Shown piece after piece: positions 10,189 to 18,392 of a stretch of 64,000 bases of DNA. The notes beneath the pieces are model-generated. The model worked only from the letters and a program-made list of their open reading frames with translations, did not search any database and had not been told where the DNA came from. The stretch comes from Streptomyces sp. Ru62. Lineage in GTDB: Bacteria > Actinomycetota > Actinomycetes > Streptomycetales > Streptomycetaceae. The translations under genes and the position numbers were made by a program. Position 1 is the first letter of the stretch, and every line of letters begins with the position of its first letter. The DNA is taken from NCBI RefSeq assembly GCF_002920615.1, contig NZ_PQSU01000023.1:1-64000 (forward strand), in the 5' to 3' direction.

Positions 10189-11412
10189 TCAGCCGGCCGC
10201 GTCGAGCAGCAGCCGTGCGGCCACCGACGCCCCGTCGGTGCGGACGCGGCCGGCCAGGGCAGCCGCTCGTACGGGGGTCTCCGGGGCGAGGGCCGTCCCA
10301 AGGGCGGCCGACAGGGAGGCGAACGTCGGCGTGGAACTCTCGTGCGCCGCGCCGATGGCCGACTCGGCCACCCGGCCCACCCAGTACGGCTGGTCCGCCG
10401 GCTGGGGCACGACCACCTGGGGCGCGCCGGCCGGCGCCGCGGCCGTCGTCGTACCGGCGCCGCCGTGGTGCACGACGGCGGCCACCCGGCCGAACAGCGC
10501 CTGCTGGTTCACCTCGCCGACGACGAAGCAGTCGTCCCGGTGGTCGACCGGGGACAGACCGGCCCAGCCCCGGGCCACCACCGCACGCCGCCCCCGCGCG
10601 CGGACCGGCTCGACGGCGACCCGGCCGATGTCCGCCGCCGCGTGCAGGGGCATGCTGCCGAAGCCCACGTACACCGGTGGTGCACCGGCCTCCAGGAACG
10701 CCACCAGGTCGGCCGGCAGCGGGCGTCCGTCGGGCAGGACCCACGCCCCGGTCCGCACCACATCGCGGTCCGGGCTCTTGCGCCAGGGGTCCAGCACCGG
10801 GTCCGTCGCCAGCCACGGCCGGTTGCCGATGACGCAGTCGCGCACGTGCTCCACCGGCGGCAGCCCGATCGACGCCCGGTTCGTGTTGAGCGCCTCACCG
10901 AACAGCGCGTCGGCGTTCCGGGCGTCCAGCTCCCACAGCACCTCGTGGTCGGTCACCTCCGGCGGGAGCGGGAGGCCCGGGCGCGCCAGCGGCCGACGGT
11001 GCGCAGCGGGCAGGGTGAGCTGCTGGAAGGTCACGGACACGGAGCGGATGCCGAGCTTCTCCGCCACCGACAGCGCGCCGGCCGCGGCGGGCAGCGCGCC
11101 GGTCGCCACCAGCACATCGCAGTCCTGTGCCGCCTCGGTGACCGTATCGAGCTGACCGGCGATCAGCTCGGCCGCGCGCCGGGGCAGGGACGCGGGCGGG
11201 AGCGCCGCTCGCGTCAGCGCGCGCGCCGACGGGCCGACCGGGACCAGCGGGACGCCGACCTCGGCCGGCCGCTGCGCGAAGTCCTCGTCCGGCGGCGCGC
11301 ACACCCGCACCTGAGCGCCGAGTCCCCGCAACCGCGCCGCGAGCCCCACCAGGGGTTCGACGTTCCCGCGTGACCCATACGTCGACAGAAGTACGCGCAC
11401 CTCGTGAATCAC
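10189..11412 (-). CDS. GT1-family glycosyltransferase, probable rifamycin glycosyltransferase
   Basis: A 407-residue GT-B enzyme. The N-terminal acceptor domain starts VRVLLSTYGSRGNVEPL, and the C-terminal NDP-sugar site is HHGGAGTTTAA followed by PQPADQPYW. This matches macrolide and aglycone-inactivating transferases such as the Rgt-type enzymes that glycosylate rifamycins. No signal or membrane segment is seen. The GTG start was chosen because an AGGAAG lies 12 bases upstream; the GTG four codons further in is possible. Assignment to rifamycin rests on context: a candidate rifamycin-associated element lies 48 bases upstream and helR follows. From sequence alone it could act on another macrolide or polyketide, including the product of the neighbouring PKS. 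Confidence 0.8.
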   Translation of the reverse strand: MIHEVRVLLSTYGSRGNVEPLVGLAARLRGLGAQVRVCAPPDEDFAQRPAEVGVPLVPVGPSARALTRAALPPASLPRRAAELIAGQLDTVTEAAQDCDVLVATGALPAAAGALSVAEKLGIRSVSVTFQQLTLPAAHRRPLARPGLPLPPEVTDHEVLWELDARNADALFGEALNTNRASIGLPPVEHVRDCVIGNRPWLATDPVLDPWRKSPDRDVVRTGAWVLPDGRPLPADLVAFLEAGAPPVYVGFGSMPLHAAADIGRVAVEPVRARGRRAVVARGWAGLSPVDHRDDCFVVGEVNQQALFGRVAAVVHHGGAGTTTAAAPAGAPQVVVPQPADQPYWVGRVAESAIGAAHESSTPTFASLSAALGTALAPETPVRAAALAGRVRTDGASVAARLLLDAAG

Positions 11413-11460
11413 CTGTTTCCGCAGCTTCCTGGCCTGGGCCGGCAATTCTGCGGCACGACC

Positions 11461-11480
11461 GGGGCCTTGCCGCAAGCCCC
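11461..11480. promoter_or_regulatory. Rifamycin-associated element (RAE)-like inverted repeat
   Basis: The sequence GGGGCCTTGCCGCAAGCCCC is an interrupted palindrome. Read on the minus strand (GGGGCTTGCGGCAAGGCCCC) it fits the RAE consensus as I recall it, a motif found upstream of rifamycin-inactivating genes and helR. It lies 48 bases before the glycosyltransferase start. On the same strand a possible -10 (TATAGC, 11493-11488) ends 8 bases upstream, placing the element at about the transcription start. No good -35 is visible. Confidence 0.75.
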
Positions 11481-11503
11481 CCGGTGCGCTATAAGTTGAT
11501 GGT

Positions 11504-11528
11504 GGCAAGGAGTGGCTGACTCCTTGCC
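11504..11528. repeat. Perfect 10-bp inverted repeat, 5-nt loop, in the divergent promoter region
   Basis: GGCAAGGAGT (11504-11513) and ACTCCTTGCC (11519-11528) pair perfectly around GGCTG. It covers the -35 position relative to the possible -10 of the glycosyltransferase operon and lies between that operon and the divergent FUSC gene. It may be an operator. On the plus strand it is followed by a T-rich stretch, so a weak terminator role is also possible. Confidence 0.6.
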
Positions 11529-11663
11529 TTTGTCTTTGCGCCCGGGCGACAGAACGGCCGCGATCACCCGCACACCTGAACGCCTCGCCGAACCGGTCGC
11601 CCCCTCGGTGCCCCGCCTGCCCAGCAAGGTGCCGGATGCCCCGCGGTGGGTGATCCTGTAGGA

Positions 11664-13847
11664 ATGCGGGGTGAGCGAGGTGCGCGGCTCCGGGAGGCCT
11701 ACGCCGCCTCCGGTCGTCGCGCGCTGCGCGTGACACTCGTGGCCGCGGCCGGCTTCTACGTCTTCCGCTACGGCTTCGACCGCCCCGTGGCGGCGACCTA
11801 CGCGCTGTTCACCGTGGTCGCACTCGGCGGACTGGCCAGGATCCCCGGTACCGGGCGGCAGCGCGCGGCCGTGATGGCGCGCCTGCTGCCGGTGTGCTGG
11901 GTGCTGGTGGCCGCCGGCACCTATCTGTCGGTGCGGACCTGGAGCGCGGTCGTCGGCATGCTGGTGGTCGGCTTCACGCTGGCCTTCGCCGCCGTCGGCG
12001 GACCCCGCCCGGCGGGCGCGGCGCCCGGCCTCCAACTCCTCTACATCCTCCCCTCCTTCCCGCCGTACGACCCCGGCTCGCTCGGTGATCGGCTGATCGG
12101 TACGACGACGGGGCTGGCCCTCTTCGTCGCGGCCGAGGCACTGCTCTTCCGGGAGCCCGCCCCGGCGTCGTACCAGGAGCGGGTCGCCCGGGCGGCGGTG
12201 GTCGCCGAGCGGTGCGCGGCGAAGCTCGCGGCACACCGGGACGCCCTCGCCGGCACCGACGTCCTGGCGGCCCAGGAGATGAGCCAGTCGCTGCGGTCGC
12301 TCAGCGTGCCCGAGGCGGAGCGGCCGGCGGGGCCCGGGGTGCGCGCCCGTGCCCTCGCCCACACCGGCCTGGCCACCCGTACCCTGCTCGGCAGGCTGGC
12401 CGGGCTGCCCGCCCTGCCGCACCACGGCACGGCACCCGAGGTGACCGCCGTACTGGGGGCGGTGGCGCGCATGGCCACGGCGACCACGAGCTGTCTGCGG
12501 GCCGGGACGTCCCCCGCGGCACAGCACATGGAACTGACCGCGGCACGCGCCGACCTGTCCGCCGTGTCCGCGGGGCCCCCTGCCACCCCGGCCGACGACT
12601 GCCTCCCGCCCGCCGTCCTGCGCTGCCACGCCGCCGTGCTGGAGATCGCCGACGCGGCGCTGGCCATGGGCGCGGCGGCCGATCTGGCGGTGCGGGGCCG
12701 GCACGCCTCGGTGGAACTGCAGCCCGGCCGGTTCTGGTACGCCACCACCTGGGCCCCCGTCCTGTGGTGGCACCGGCTGCGCGGCCATGCCGGGCGCCGC
12801 TCGGTGTTCTTCCAGAACGCCGTGCGCATCGCCCTGGCCCTGACGGCGGCCCGGCTGGTCGCCGGGGTGGACACCCTGCCGCACGGCTTCTGGGCGATGC
12901 TGGCGACCCTCACCCTGACCCGCACCACCATGGGCGAGACCTGGAGCACCATCCGTCTGGCGCTGGCGGGCACGCTGGCCGGGGCCCTGCTGAGCGCCGG
13001 TGTCCTGATCTTCGTGGGTTCCGACACCACCGTGTACGCCGTCCTCCTGCCGCTGTGGATGCTGCTCGGCTTCACGGTGGGGCCGGTCAGGGGCGTCGGA
13101 TGGGCGCAGGGACTGTTCACCGTGCTCGTGGCGCTGGTCTTCGCGCAGCTGGCGCCGCCGACCTGGCGGCTGGCGGAGGTCCGCGTGCTGAACGTGCTCA
13201 TCGGCAGCGCGATCGGCGCGGTCTTCGGCGTGCTGGCCTGGCCCCGGGGCGGCCATGAGGAACTGCGCCGGACGGCGGCCGATCTGCTGCGCAGGGCCGC
13301 GGAGATCGTCGTGGCCACCAGTGCCTCGGTGGCGTGCGGCACGGTGTCGCCGCCGCTGTCCAGGGCGTCGCACCACCGCTGCCTGCAACGTGCCATCGTC
13401 CTCGCGGAGTCCGCGTACGCGCAGGTGCAGAGCGAGCCGACGCCGCCCTTCGGAGGCAGCGGCCGCCGGGTGCGGCCGCCCGCCGTGGACTGGCAGGCGA
13501 CGCTGATCGCCGGGCATCACACCCTGTGGGGCTCGGCACGGCTGCTGGAGCCGCCGCTCACCCCGCTGAGCCCGGCGGCGGCCCAGTCGGCCGGCATGCT
13601 GGGGGAGCGGGTGGCGGGCCGGATGCTGCTGGTCTCGGCGGCGCTGGACCCGGGGGACGACACCCCCGTCGCGGCGACACCGCTGATCGATCCGACCCTG
13701 CCCGGCCTCACCGCCGAGCCGCCCGGCGCCCCCCGTCGGTACTACGCGACCGTGGCGTGGCTGGACTCCCTCATGACCGACCTGACACGCATCACGTACG
13801 CCGTCCCGTGGCACGCGACGGCGAGGACGACAGCCGGCACCTCCTGA
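11664..13847 (+). CDS. FUSC-family inner membrane transporter (aromatic acid exporter-like)
   Basis: A 727-residue integral membrane protein with the duplicated FUSC layout: about six hydrophobic segments in residues 20-160, a long soluble middle, a second membrane block at about 385-520 (LTLTRTTMGETWSTIRLALAGTLAGALLSAGV) and a soluble tail. Family members with this fold, such as the YccS and AaeB types, are thought to export aromatic acids or other toxic metabolites; the substrate here is unknown. The start is uncertain: the ATG at 11664 has only an abutting AGGA, and a GTG lies six codons upstream. It diverges from the glycosyltransferase-helR operon across 251 bases holding the RAE-like site, so joint control is possible but not shown. 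Confidence 0.8.
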   Translation: MRGERGARLREAYAASGRRALRVTLVAAAGFYVFRYGFDRPVAATYALFTVVALGGLARIPGTGRQRAAVMARLLPVCWVLVAAGTYLSVRTWSAVVGMLVVGFTLAFAAVGGPRPAGAAPGLQLLYILPSFPPYDPGSLGDRLIGTTTGLALFVAAEALLFREPAPASYQERVARAAVVAERCAAKLAAHRDALAGTDVLAAQEMSQSLRSLSVPEAERPAGPGVRARALAHTGLATRTLLGRLAGLPALPHHGTAPEVTAVLGAVARMATATTSCLRAGTSPAAQHMELTAARADLSAVSAGPPATPADDCLPPAVLRCHAAVLEIADAALAMGAAADLAVRGRHASVELQPGRFWYATTWAPVLWWHRLRGHAGRRSVFFQNAVRIALALTAARLVAGVDTLPHGFWAMLATLTLTRTTMGETWSTIRLALAGTLAGALLSAGVLIFVGSDTTVYAVLLPLWMLLGFTVGPVRGVGWAQGLFTVLVALVFAQLAPPTWRLAEVRVLNVLIGSAIGAVFGVLAWPRGGHEELRRTAADLLRRAAEIVVATSASVACGTVSPPLSRASHHRCLQRAIVLAESAYAQVQSEPTPPFGGSGRRVRPPAVDWQATLIAGHHTLWGSARLLEPPLTPLSPAAAQSAGMLGERVAGRMLLVSAALDPGDDTPVAATPLIDPTLPGLTAEPPGAPRRYYATVAWLDSLMTDLTRITYAVPWHATARTTAGTS

Positions 13848-13945
13848 GCCCGGCCCCAGGTGCGGGGGTGTGCGTCGGCCCGCTCGGCACCGCGGCCGTC
13901 GGGCCGCACGCCCCTCGGGACCTCACCGGCCGAGGACAGCCCCGG

Positions 13946-14506
13946 TCACTGACCCACCCGTCCGTCGACGCACTCGCGCAGCAGATCGGCGTGTCCGCAG
14001 TGACGGGCGTACTCCTCGATCCTGTGCACCAGCAGCTCGCGCACCGCGATCCTGTCCTTCCCCAGCCGCTCACCCAGATCCGGGTGCTCGGCCAGCGCCG
14101 CGTCGGTCGCGGCCTGCTCGCGCGCCAGATCGGCATACGCGGCGTCGACCACGGCCTGCTCGGCGACCGCCCCGTGGAAGTCCCCGTCCGGCTCGCCGTA
14201 CAGCTTCGGCAGCGGGTCGCCGTCGCTGATCCAGCCACGCCAGTCCCGCTCCACCTCCGCGAGGTGGCGCAGCAGGCCGAGCAGCGACATGGTCGACGGC
14301 GGTACCGACCGGCGGGCCAGCTGCTCGGGGTCCAGGCCCTCGCACTTCATCAGCAGGGTGGTGCGGTACCCCGTCAGGAAGTCCTCCAGCGTCGCCGGCT
14401 CGCCCTCCGGACCGGCTCCTTCGCTGTGCCGGGGATCGTCCGCGGGGTCGACCCACATGTCGGGGTGGACGGTTGCCTGGCTCCAGCGTGCGGGTTGCTC
14501 AGTCAT
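13946..14506 (-). CDS. DinB/DUF664-family protein
   Basis: A 186-residue predicted four-helix bundle of the DinB superfamily (MTEQPARWSQATVHPDMW, then FLTGYRTTLLMKCEGLDPEQ, LLRHLAEVERDW and HRIEEYARHCGHADLLRE). The histidines in LRHLAEVE and ARHCGHADLLRE are in the places expected for the metal site. Actinobacterial relatives include mycothiol-dependent transferases; the reaction here is not known. A second ATG three codons upstream (14515) is possible; neither has a strong ribosome binding site. It follows the LPMO gene on the same strand behind a strong hairpin, so it is probably transcribed separately. Confidence 0.85.
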   Translation of the reverse strand: MTEQPARWSQATVHPDMWVDPADDPRHSEGAGPEGEPATLEDFLTGYRTTLLMKCEGLDPEQLARRSVPPSTMSLLGLLRHLAEVERDWRGWISDGDPLPKLYGEPDGDFHGAVAEQAVVDAAYADLAREQAATDAALAEHPDLGERLGKDRIAVRELLVHRIEEYARHCGHADLLRECVDGRVGQ

Positions 14507-14566
14507 GCGGGCCATGGTCGTCCGACAGGGCCCGAGTCCGCCAGTGCCGGGTCCCGCCTCTCCCGG

Positions 14567-14612
14567 GGCGCCCGCCACCTCCCCGGAACCGGCCGGGGAG
14601 GCGGCGGGCGCC
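14567..14612 (-). terminator. 20-bp stem hairpin after the LPMO gene
   Basis: Positions 14567-14586 pair with 14593-14612 with one mismatch around the loop AACCGG. It starts 8 bases beyond the LPMO stop on the minus strand and probably ends the cellulose operon. Confidence 0.8.
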
Positions 14613-14619
14613 GGATGCG

Positions 14620-15708
14620 TCAGGTGGTGCCTTGTGCCGTGACGCAGCCGATGGAACCGGCGGGGACGTTGTTGCCGGTGGATGTGGCGGTGAAGCCGAA
14701 GGTGACACTGCCGTCGGCGGGCACGACCCGGTTGTGGTCCACGTTGCGGACCGTGACCGTGCCGTCGGTACCGGTGGACGGCGTGCCGTTCCACAGGCTG
14801 CTGATCTTGGTGCCGGCCCCGGGCTGCCAGGCCACGGCCCACCCGTCGAGCGGCGCCGTGCCGTGGTTCATGACCTCGACGGAGGCCTGGAAGCCACCGC
14901 TCCAGGAGTTCACCACGGAGTACGTGGCCATGCAGGACCCGGTGTGCGGATCCGTGGGAGTCGGCGTGGGCGTGGGCGTCGGCGTACCGCCGGAGGTGCG
15001 GATGCCTGTGACCTCGCCGTGGCCGCCGTCGAAGACGATGTCCGAGCAGGAGAAGAAGTTCTCCTGGCTGTCCGAACGCACCCACTGGATGAACAGCAGG
15101 GCGTCACCGGACCGCCCGGAGGGCAGCTTCAGGTCCCAGTAGTAGTGGCCGCCGTCGGTGCCCGGCGACCCCTGCTGCGGCGGATTGGTGACCGTCTGGA
15201 TCAGATCGAGGTCGGCCCAGCGCAGGGCGGAGGCCGGCGACCAGCCCTGCTTGGTGACGTAGACCCGGAAGTCACCCGGGTGCGCCGCCCAGTTGCTGTA
15301 CTGCGCCTGGATCGTCGCCCCGCTGGTCAGATGGGTGCGCGGCCAGTCCGAGCGGGCCGCGTTGTAGGCGCGGAAATCGTACGGCGACCGGTCACCCGCA
15401 CTGCACAGGGTGCCGTCCGGGACGTAACCCGCGCCCCGGCCACCGGCGTTGGAGTCGAGCACGGCGAACCAGTTGTACAGCGCCGTCGCACCGCTCTTGG
15501 CCAGCGCGTCCCGGCACGCCGGGTTGGTCGGGTCCAGGCCGCCGGTCGTCGTGTGCGCGTCAAGGTAGCACAGGTAGGTGCGGGATCCGGGCAGCATCGC
15601 CACGCCGTGCGCCTGGGCGCTGGTCTGCCCCAGGAGGGTGAGGGCGAGTGCCGCCAGCAGCGTCGACAGAGCCGCTGCCACCGACATCAGTCTGTTGCGT
15701 CGAGCCAC
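14620..15708 (-). CDS. AA10 lytic polysaccharide monooxygenase with C-terminal CBM2
   Basis: A 362-residue secreted copper enzyme that oxidatively cleaves cellulose. The signal peptide ends ...TSAQA, leaving His34 (HGVAMLPG) as the mature N-terminus. With His143 (NWAAHPGDF) this forms the copper-binding histidine brace. The AA10 domain covers about 34-230, a Thr-Pro linker follows, and a CBM2 cellulose-binding module with its Cys pair fills about 258-362. Layout and spacing match the Streptomyces cellulose-active C1 oxidisers of the CelS2/LPMO10C type. The GTG start has AAGGAG six bases upstream. It is the last gene of the operon, 22 bases after the small exported protein and downstream of GH3 and GH12 enzymes. 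A strong hairpin follows. Confidence 0.93.
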   Translation of the reverse strand: MARRNRLMSVAAALSTLLAALALTLLGQTSAQAHGVAMLPGSRTYLCYLDAHTTTGGLDPTNPACRDALAKSGATALYNWFAVLDSNAGGRGAGYVPDGTLCSAGDRSPYDFRAYNAARSDWPRTHLTSGATIQAQYSNWAAHPGDFRVYVTKQGWSPASALRWADLDLIQTVTNPPQQGSPGTDGGHYYWDLKLPSGRSGDALLFIQWVRSDSQENFFSCSDIVFDGGHGEVTGIRTSGGTPTPTPTPTPTDPHTGSCMATYSVVNSWSGGFQASVEVMNHGTAPLDGWAVAWQPGAGTKISSLWNGTPSTGTDGTVTVRNVDHNRVVPADGSVTFGFTATSTGNNVPAGSIGCVTAQGTT

Positions 15709-15730
15709 GTTCAGCTCCTTCCGATTCGGA

Positions 15731-15991
15731 TCAGACGGGCGGTAAACCCCGGGCGGGCGCCGTACCGGAGTACGCCGGGACCGCCGGGGCGTCGGTGTGG
15801 GTCACGCCGGTGCCATGGCCGCGGCCGGCGAACGGGTTCGCGGCACCGGTCACGACGGCGGGGGGCGCGGTGAGCTGCCCGGCCAGACCCAGTGCCAGGG
15901 TGGCGAACATCGCGCCCAGCGAGGCCGCCCGGTGCCGTCGGCGCCCCGGTCTCGGCCGGTGCGCGGGTGTCCGGCGGGTGGGGTGTGTCAT
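15731..15991 (-). CDS. Small exported protein of unknown function inside the cellulose operon
   Basis: An 86-residue product with a long Arg-rich N-region (RPGRRRHRAASLG), a hydrophobic core (MFATLALGLAGQL) and then a short, low-complexity, Pro/Gly-rich mature part containing ANPFAGRG. The start has a near-perfect AGGAGG five bases upstream, 60 bases after the GH3 stop, and the stop is 22 bases before the LPMO start, so it is placed as a real operon member. NPFxG occurs near the mature N-terminus of GH6 cellulases, so this could be the remnant of a lost GH6 gene; that is a guess. The fourth codon from the stop (15745-15743) is TTA, making it potentially bldA-dependent. Confidence 0.5.
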   Translation of the reverse strand: MTHPTRRTPAHRPRPGRRRHRAASLGAMFATLALGLAGQLTAPPAVVTGAANPFAGRGHGTGVTHTDAPAVPAYSGTAPARGLPPV

Positions 15992-16051
15992 GGGTCCTCC
16001 TCGTGCGGGGCTGCGGGTGGTACGGGCCAGGTGCGGTCGACGGGCGCGCGG

Positions 16052-18235
16052 TCAGCTCCCGGCACAGTGCGGGGCGGGTGTGCCGGCGGTGCCTTCCGCG
16101 GTGAAGCCGAACGAGGTGGTGGCACCGGGCTGCAAGGAGCCGTTGAAGGCGGCGTTGCGGACGGAGGCCCGGCCGTCGGCCGTGGTCAGGGAGCCGTTCC
16201 AGAGGCTGGTGACGCGGGAGCCGCCCAGGTCCCAGTCCACGGACCAGCCCGTCAGCGGGGTGGAGCCGGTGTTCTCGACCGTCACCTCCGCCTGGTGACC
16301 GCCTTGCCAGGAGGAGGTCGTGCGGAACCGCGCGGTGCACGCGCCGGGCGCCGGCGGGGACGCGGGGCCGGCACCGGAGTACGTCAGCCCGTACCCGTAC
16401 GGGAAGAGCGGGTCCTTGCCGTCACCGTCGTTGACCGGTTCCTGCGCGGAGGTCCGCGGCCAGCTCACCGGCAGCTTGCCGGTGGGCGCGTAGTCGCCGA
16501 ACAGCACGTCGGACACACCGGCGCCCTCCGTGCCGGGCAGCCAGGCGGCCAGCAGCGCCTTCCAGTCGGGCAGCTGGGCGGAGACGTCGAGCGGACGGCC
16601 CGAGACGAGGACCACGACGACCGGCACCCCGCTCGCCTTCAGCCGGGCGAGGGTTGCCAGGTCCTCCTGGTCCAGTCCGAGGCCGCCCGGCCGGTCGCCC
16701 CGGCCCTCGGCGTACGGGGTCTCGCCGACCACGGCGATCGCGGCGCGGTAGGAGGAGTCGATGCCGTTGCCGTACCGGTCGTAGGTGACCCGGGACGGGT
16801 CGGTGACGGCGGCCCGGATGCCCCGCAGGACCGTGGTGCCGTCCGTGACGGGACCGCTGCGCCCCTGCCAGCCGACGGTCCAGCCGCCGCTCTGGTTGCC
16901 GATGTCGTCGGCGGACCTGCCCGCGACGAACAGCTTGGCCGACTTCGGCAGGGGCAGCACACCGCCCTCGTTCTTCAGCAGCACCTGCGAGGCGCGCACC
17001 GCCTGCCGGGCCAGCTCCCGGTGCGCGGCAGATCCGACCGTGGCGGTGTACGAACGGTCGGTGAAAGGCCGCTCGAACAGGCCGAGTTGGAACTTCTTGG
17101 TCAGGATGCGCCGGTTGGCGTCGTCGATCCGGGACTGCGGGACGCGGCCCGCGGTGACCTCGCCGCGCAGCAGGGTGAGGAACCTCTTGTAGTCATGGGG
17201 GACCATCACCATGTCGACGCCCGCGTTGACGGCCGTACTGATCTCGGCGCCGGTGAAGCCGCTCTGCCCGTCGAGCTGGTCGACCGCGGCCCAGTCGGAC
17301 ACCACGAACCCGTCGAAGCCGAGCTCGCCCTTCAGCAGGTCGGTGACCAGGTACGTGTTCGCGTGGGACCTGACCCCGTTCCAGCTGCTGTACGACAGCA
17401 TCACCGCGCCCACGCCACGGCGCACCGCCTCCTTGAACGGCGGCAGGTGGACGGCGCGCAGTTCGGCCTCGGACAGCTTGGTGTCGCCCCGGTCCACACC
17501 GCCGACCGTGCCGCCGTCGCCGAGGTAGTGCTTGGCGGTGGCCAGCACGGGCGCCGGCCCGCCGCCCAGGGTCTCACCCTGCAGCCCGGTGATGAACGTC
17601 GTGAGGGAGGCGGGAAGTCCGGGGCTCTCGCCGTACGACTCGTAGGTACGGCCCCACCGGTCGTCGCGGGCCACGCACAGGCACGGCGCGAAGTCCCAGT
17701 CGATCCCGGTGCCCGACACCTCCTCGGCCACCGCCCGCCCGATCCGCTGGACGAGCGCGGGGTCGCGGGTGGCGCCGAGGCCGATGTTGTGCGGGAAGAG
17801 CGTGGCCCCGCGCACCGCGTTGTGGCCGTGCACCGCGTCGATGCCGTAGATCATCGGAATGCCGAGCGGAGTCGCCAGGGCCGTGCGCTGGAGCGAGTCG
17901 TACGTGTCCGCCCAGGTCTGGGCGTTGTTGGGGCTGACGGTCGAGTCGCCGCCGGAGAGCACGGAGCCGATGCGGTGGGCGGCGAGGTCGGACTGCGGGA
18001 CGAGGGCGTCCTTCTCGATCTGCGTCATCTGGCCGAGCTTGTCGTCCAGGGTCATCCGCGCCAGCAGATCGGTGACGCGGTCCGGCACGGGTGAGGACGG
18101 GTCCTGGTACGGCAGGACCGCGGCCGGCGAGGTGGCGACGGGCTCCGGTGCGGCGGCGGGTGCGGTGAGGGCCAGGGCCGCGGCACACACGGCCAGGGCC
18201 GTCACCGGGCGGCGGTGGGCGAGCGGGAGGCTCAT
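16052..18235 (-). CDS. GH3 beta-glucosidase/exo-beta-glucanase with C-terminal CBM2
   Basis: A 727-residue secreted enzyme that should release glucose from cello-oligosaccharides. A signal peptide (VTALAVCAAALALTAPAAA) is followed by the GH3 barrel, with KHYLGDGGT substrate-binding residues and nucleophile Asp314 in VVSDWAAVD. The GH3 C-terminal alpha/beta domain follows (VGETPYAEGRGDR, VVVVLVSGRPLDV), and a CBM2 module occupies about the last 105 residues. A cellulose-binding module on a GH3 enzyme suggests it works at the polymer surface outside the cell. The ATG has AGGAAAGG about nine bases upstream. It lies 157 bases after the GH12 gene and 60 before the small exported protein, all on the minus strand. 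Confidence 0.92.
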   Translation of the reverse strand: MSLPLAHRRPVTALAVCAAALALTAPAAAPEPVATSPAAVLPYQDPSSPVPDRVTDLLARMTLDDKLGQMTQIEKDALVPQSDLAAHRIGSVLSGGDSTVSPNNAQTWADTYDSLQRTALATPLGIPMIYGIDAVHGHNAVRGATLFPHNIGLGATRDPALVQRIGRAVAEEVSGTGIDWDFAPCLCVARDDRWGRTYESYGESPGLPASLTTFITGLQGETLGGGPAPVLATAKHYLGDGGTVGGVDRGDTKLSEAELRAVHLPPFKEAVRRGVGAVMLSYSSWNGVRSHANTYLVTDLLKGELGFDGFVVSDWAAVDQLDGQSGFTGAEISTAVNAGVDMVMVPHDYKRFLTLLRGEVTAGRVPQSRIDDANRRILTKKFQLGLFERPFTDRSYTATVGSAAHRELARQAVRASQVLLKNEGGVLPLPKSAKLFVAGRSADDIGNQSGGWTVGWQGRSGPVTDGTTVLRGIRAAVTDPSRVTYDRYGNGIDSSYRAAIAVVGETPYAEGRGDRPGGLGLDQEDLATLARLKASGVPVVVVLVSGRPLDVSAQLPDWKALLAAWLPGTEGAGVSDVLFGDYAPTGKLPVSWPRTSAQEPVNDGDGKDPLFPYGYGLTYSGAGPASPPAPGACTARFRTTSSWQGGHQAEVTVENTGSTPLTGWSVDWDLGGSRVTSLWNGSLTTADGRASVRNAAFNGSLQPGATTSFGFTAEGTAGTPAPHCAGS

Positions 18236-18392
18236 GCGGGCGGGCCTTTCCTGGAGCGGTCCGGGAGCGGGGCGGCGCTGCGGTGGAGCCGGGAGCGGGG
18301 TGGAGCCGGGACCCGCCCGATCGTCGGGTGCGGGACGAGCGGGTCCCGGAGCGGGTGGGTGGGTCACGCGGGCGGTGCGCCGGGTGCGCGGG

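Noticed and set aside
7815..10832. A 1,005-codon open frame on the plus strand opposite helR
   Set aside because: It is the antisense shadow of helR and the glycosyltransferase, and helR motifs on the minus strand are decisive.
13334..15142. A 602-codon plus-strand frame spanning FUSC, DinB and LPMO genes
   Set aside because: It crosses the ends of three well-supported genes and has no recognisable domain.
18236..18392. A separate CebR-type operator for the GH3 gene
   Set aside because: The GGGAGCGGGG stretches in this gap are not palindromic; the gene is better explained as part of the GH12-led operon.
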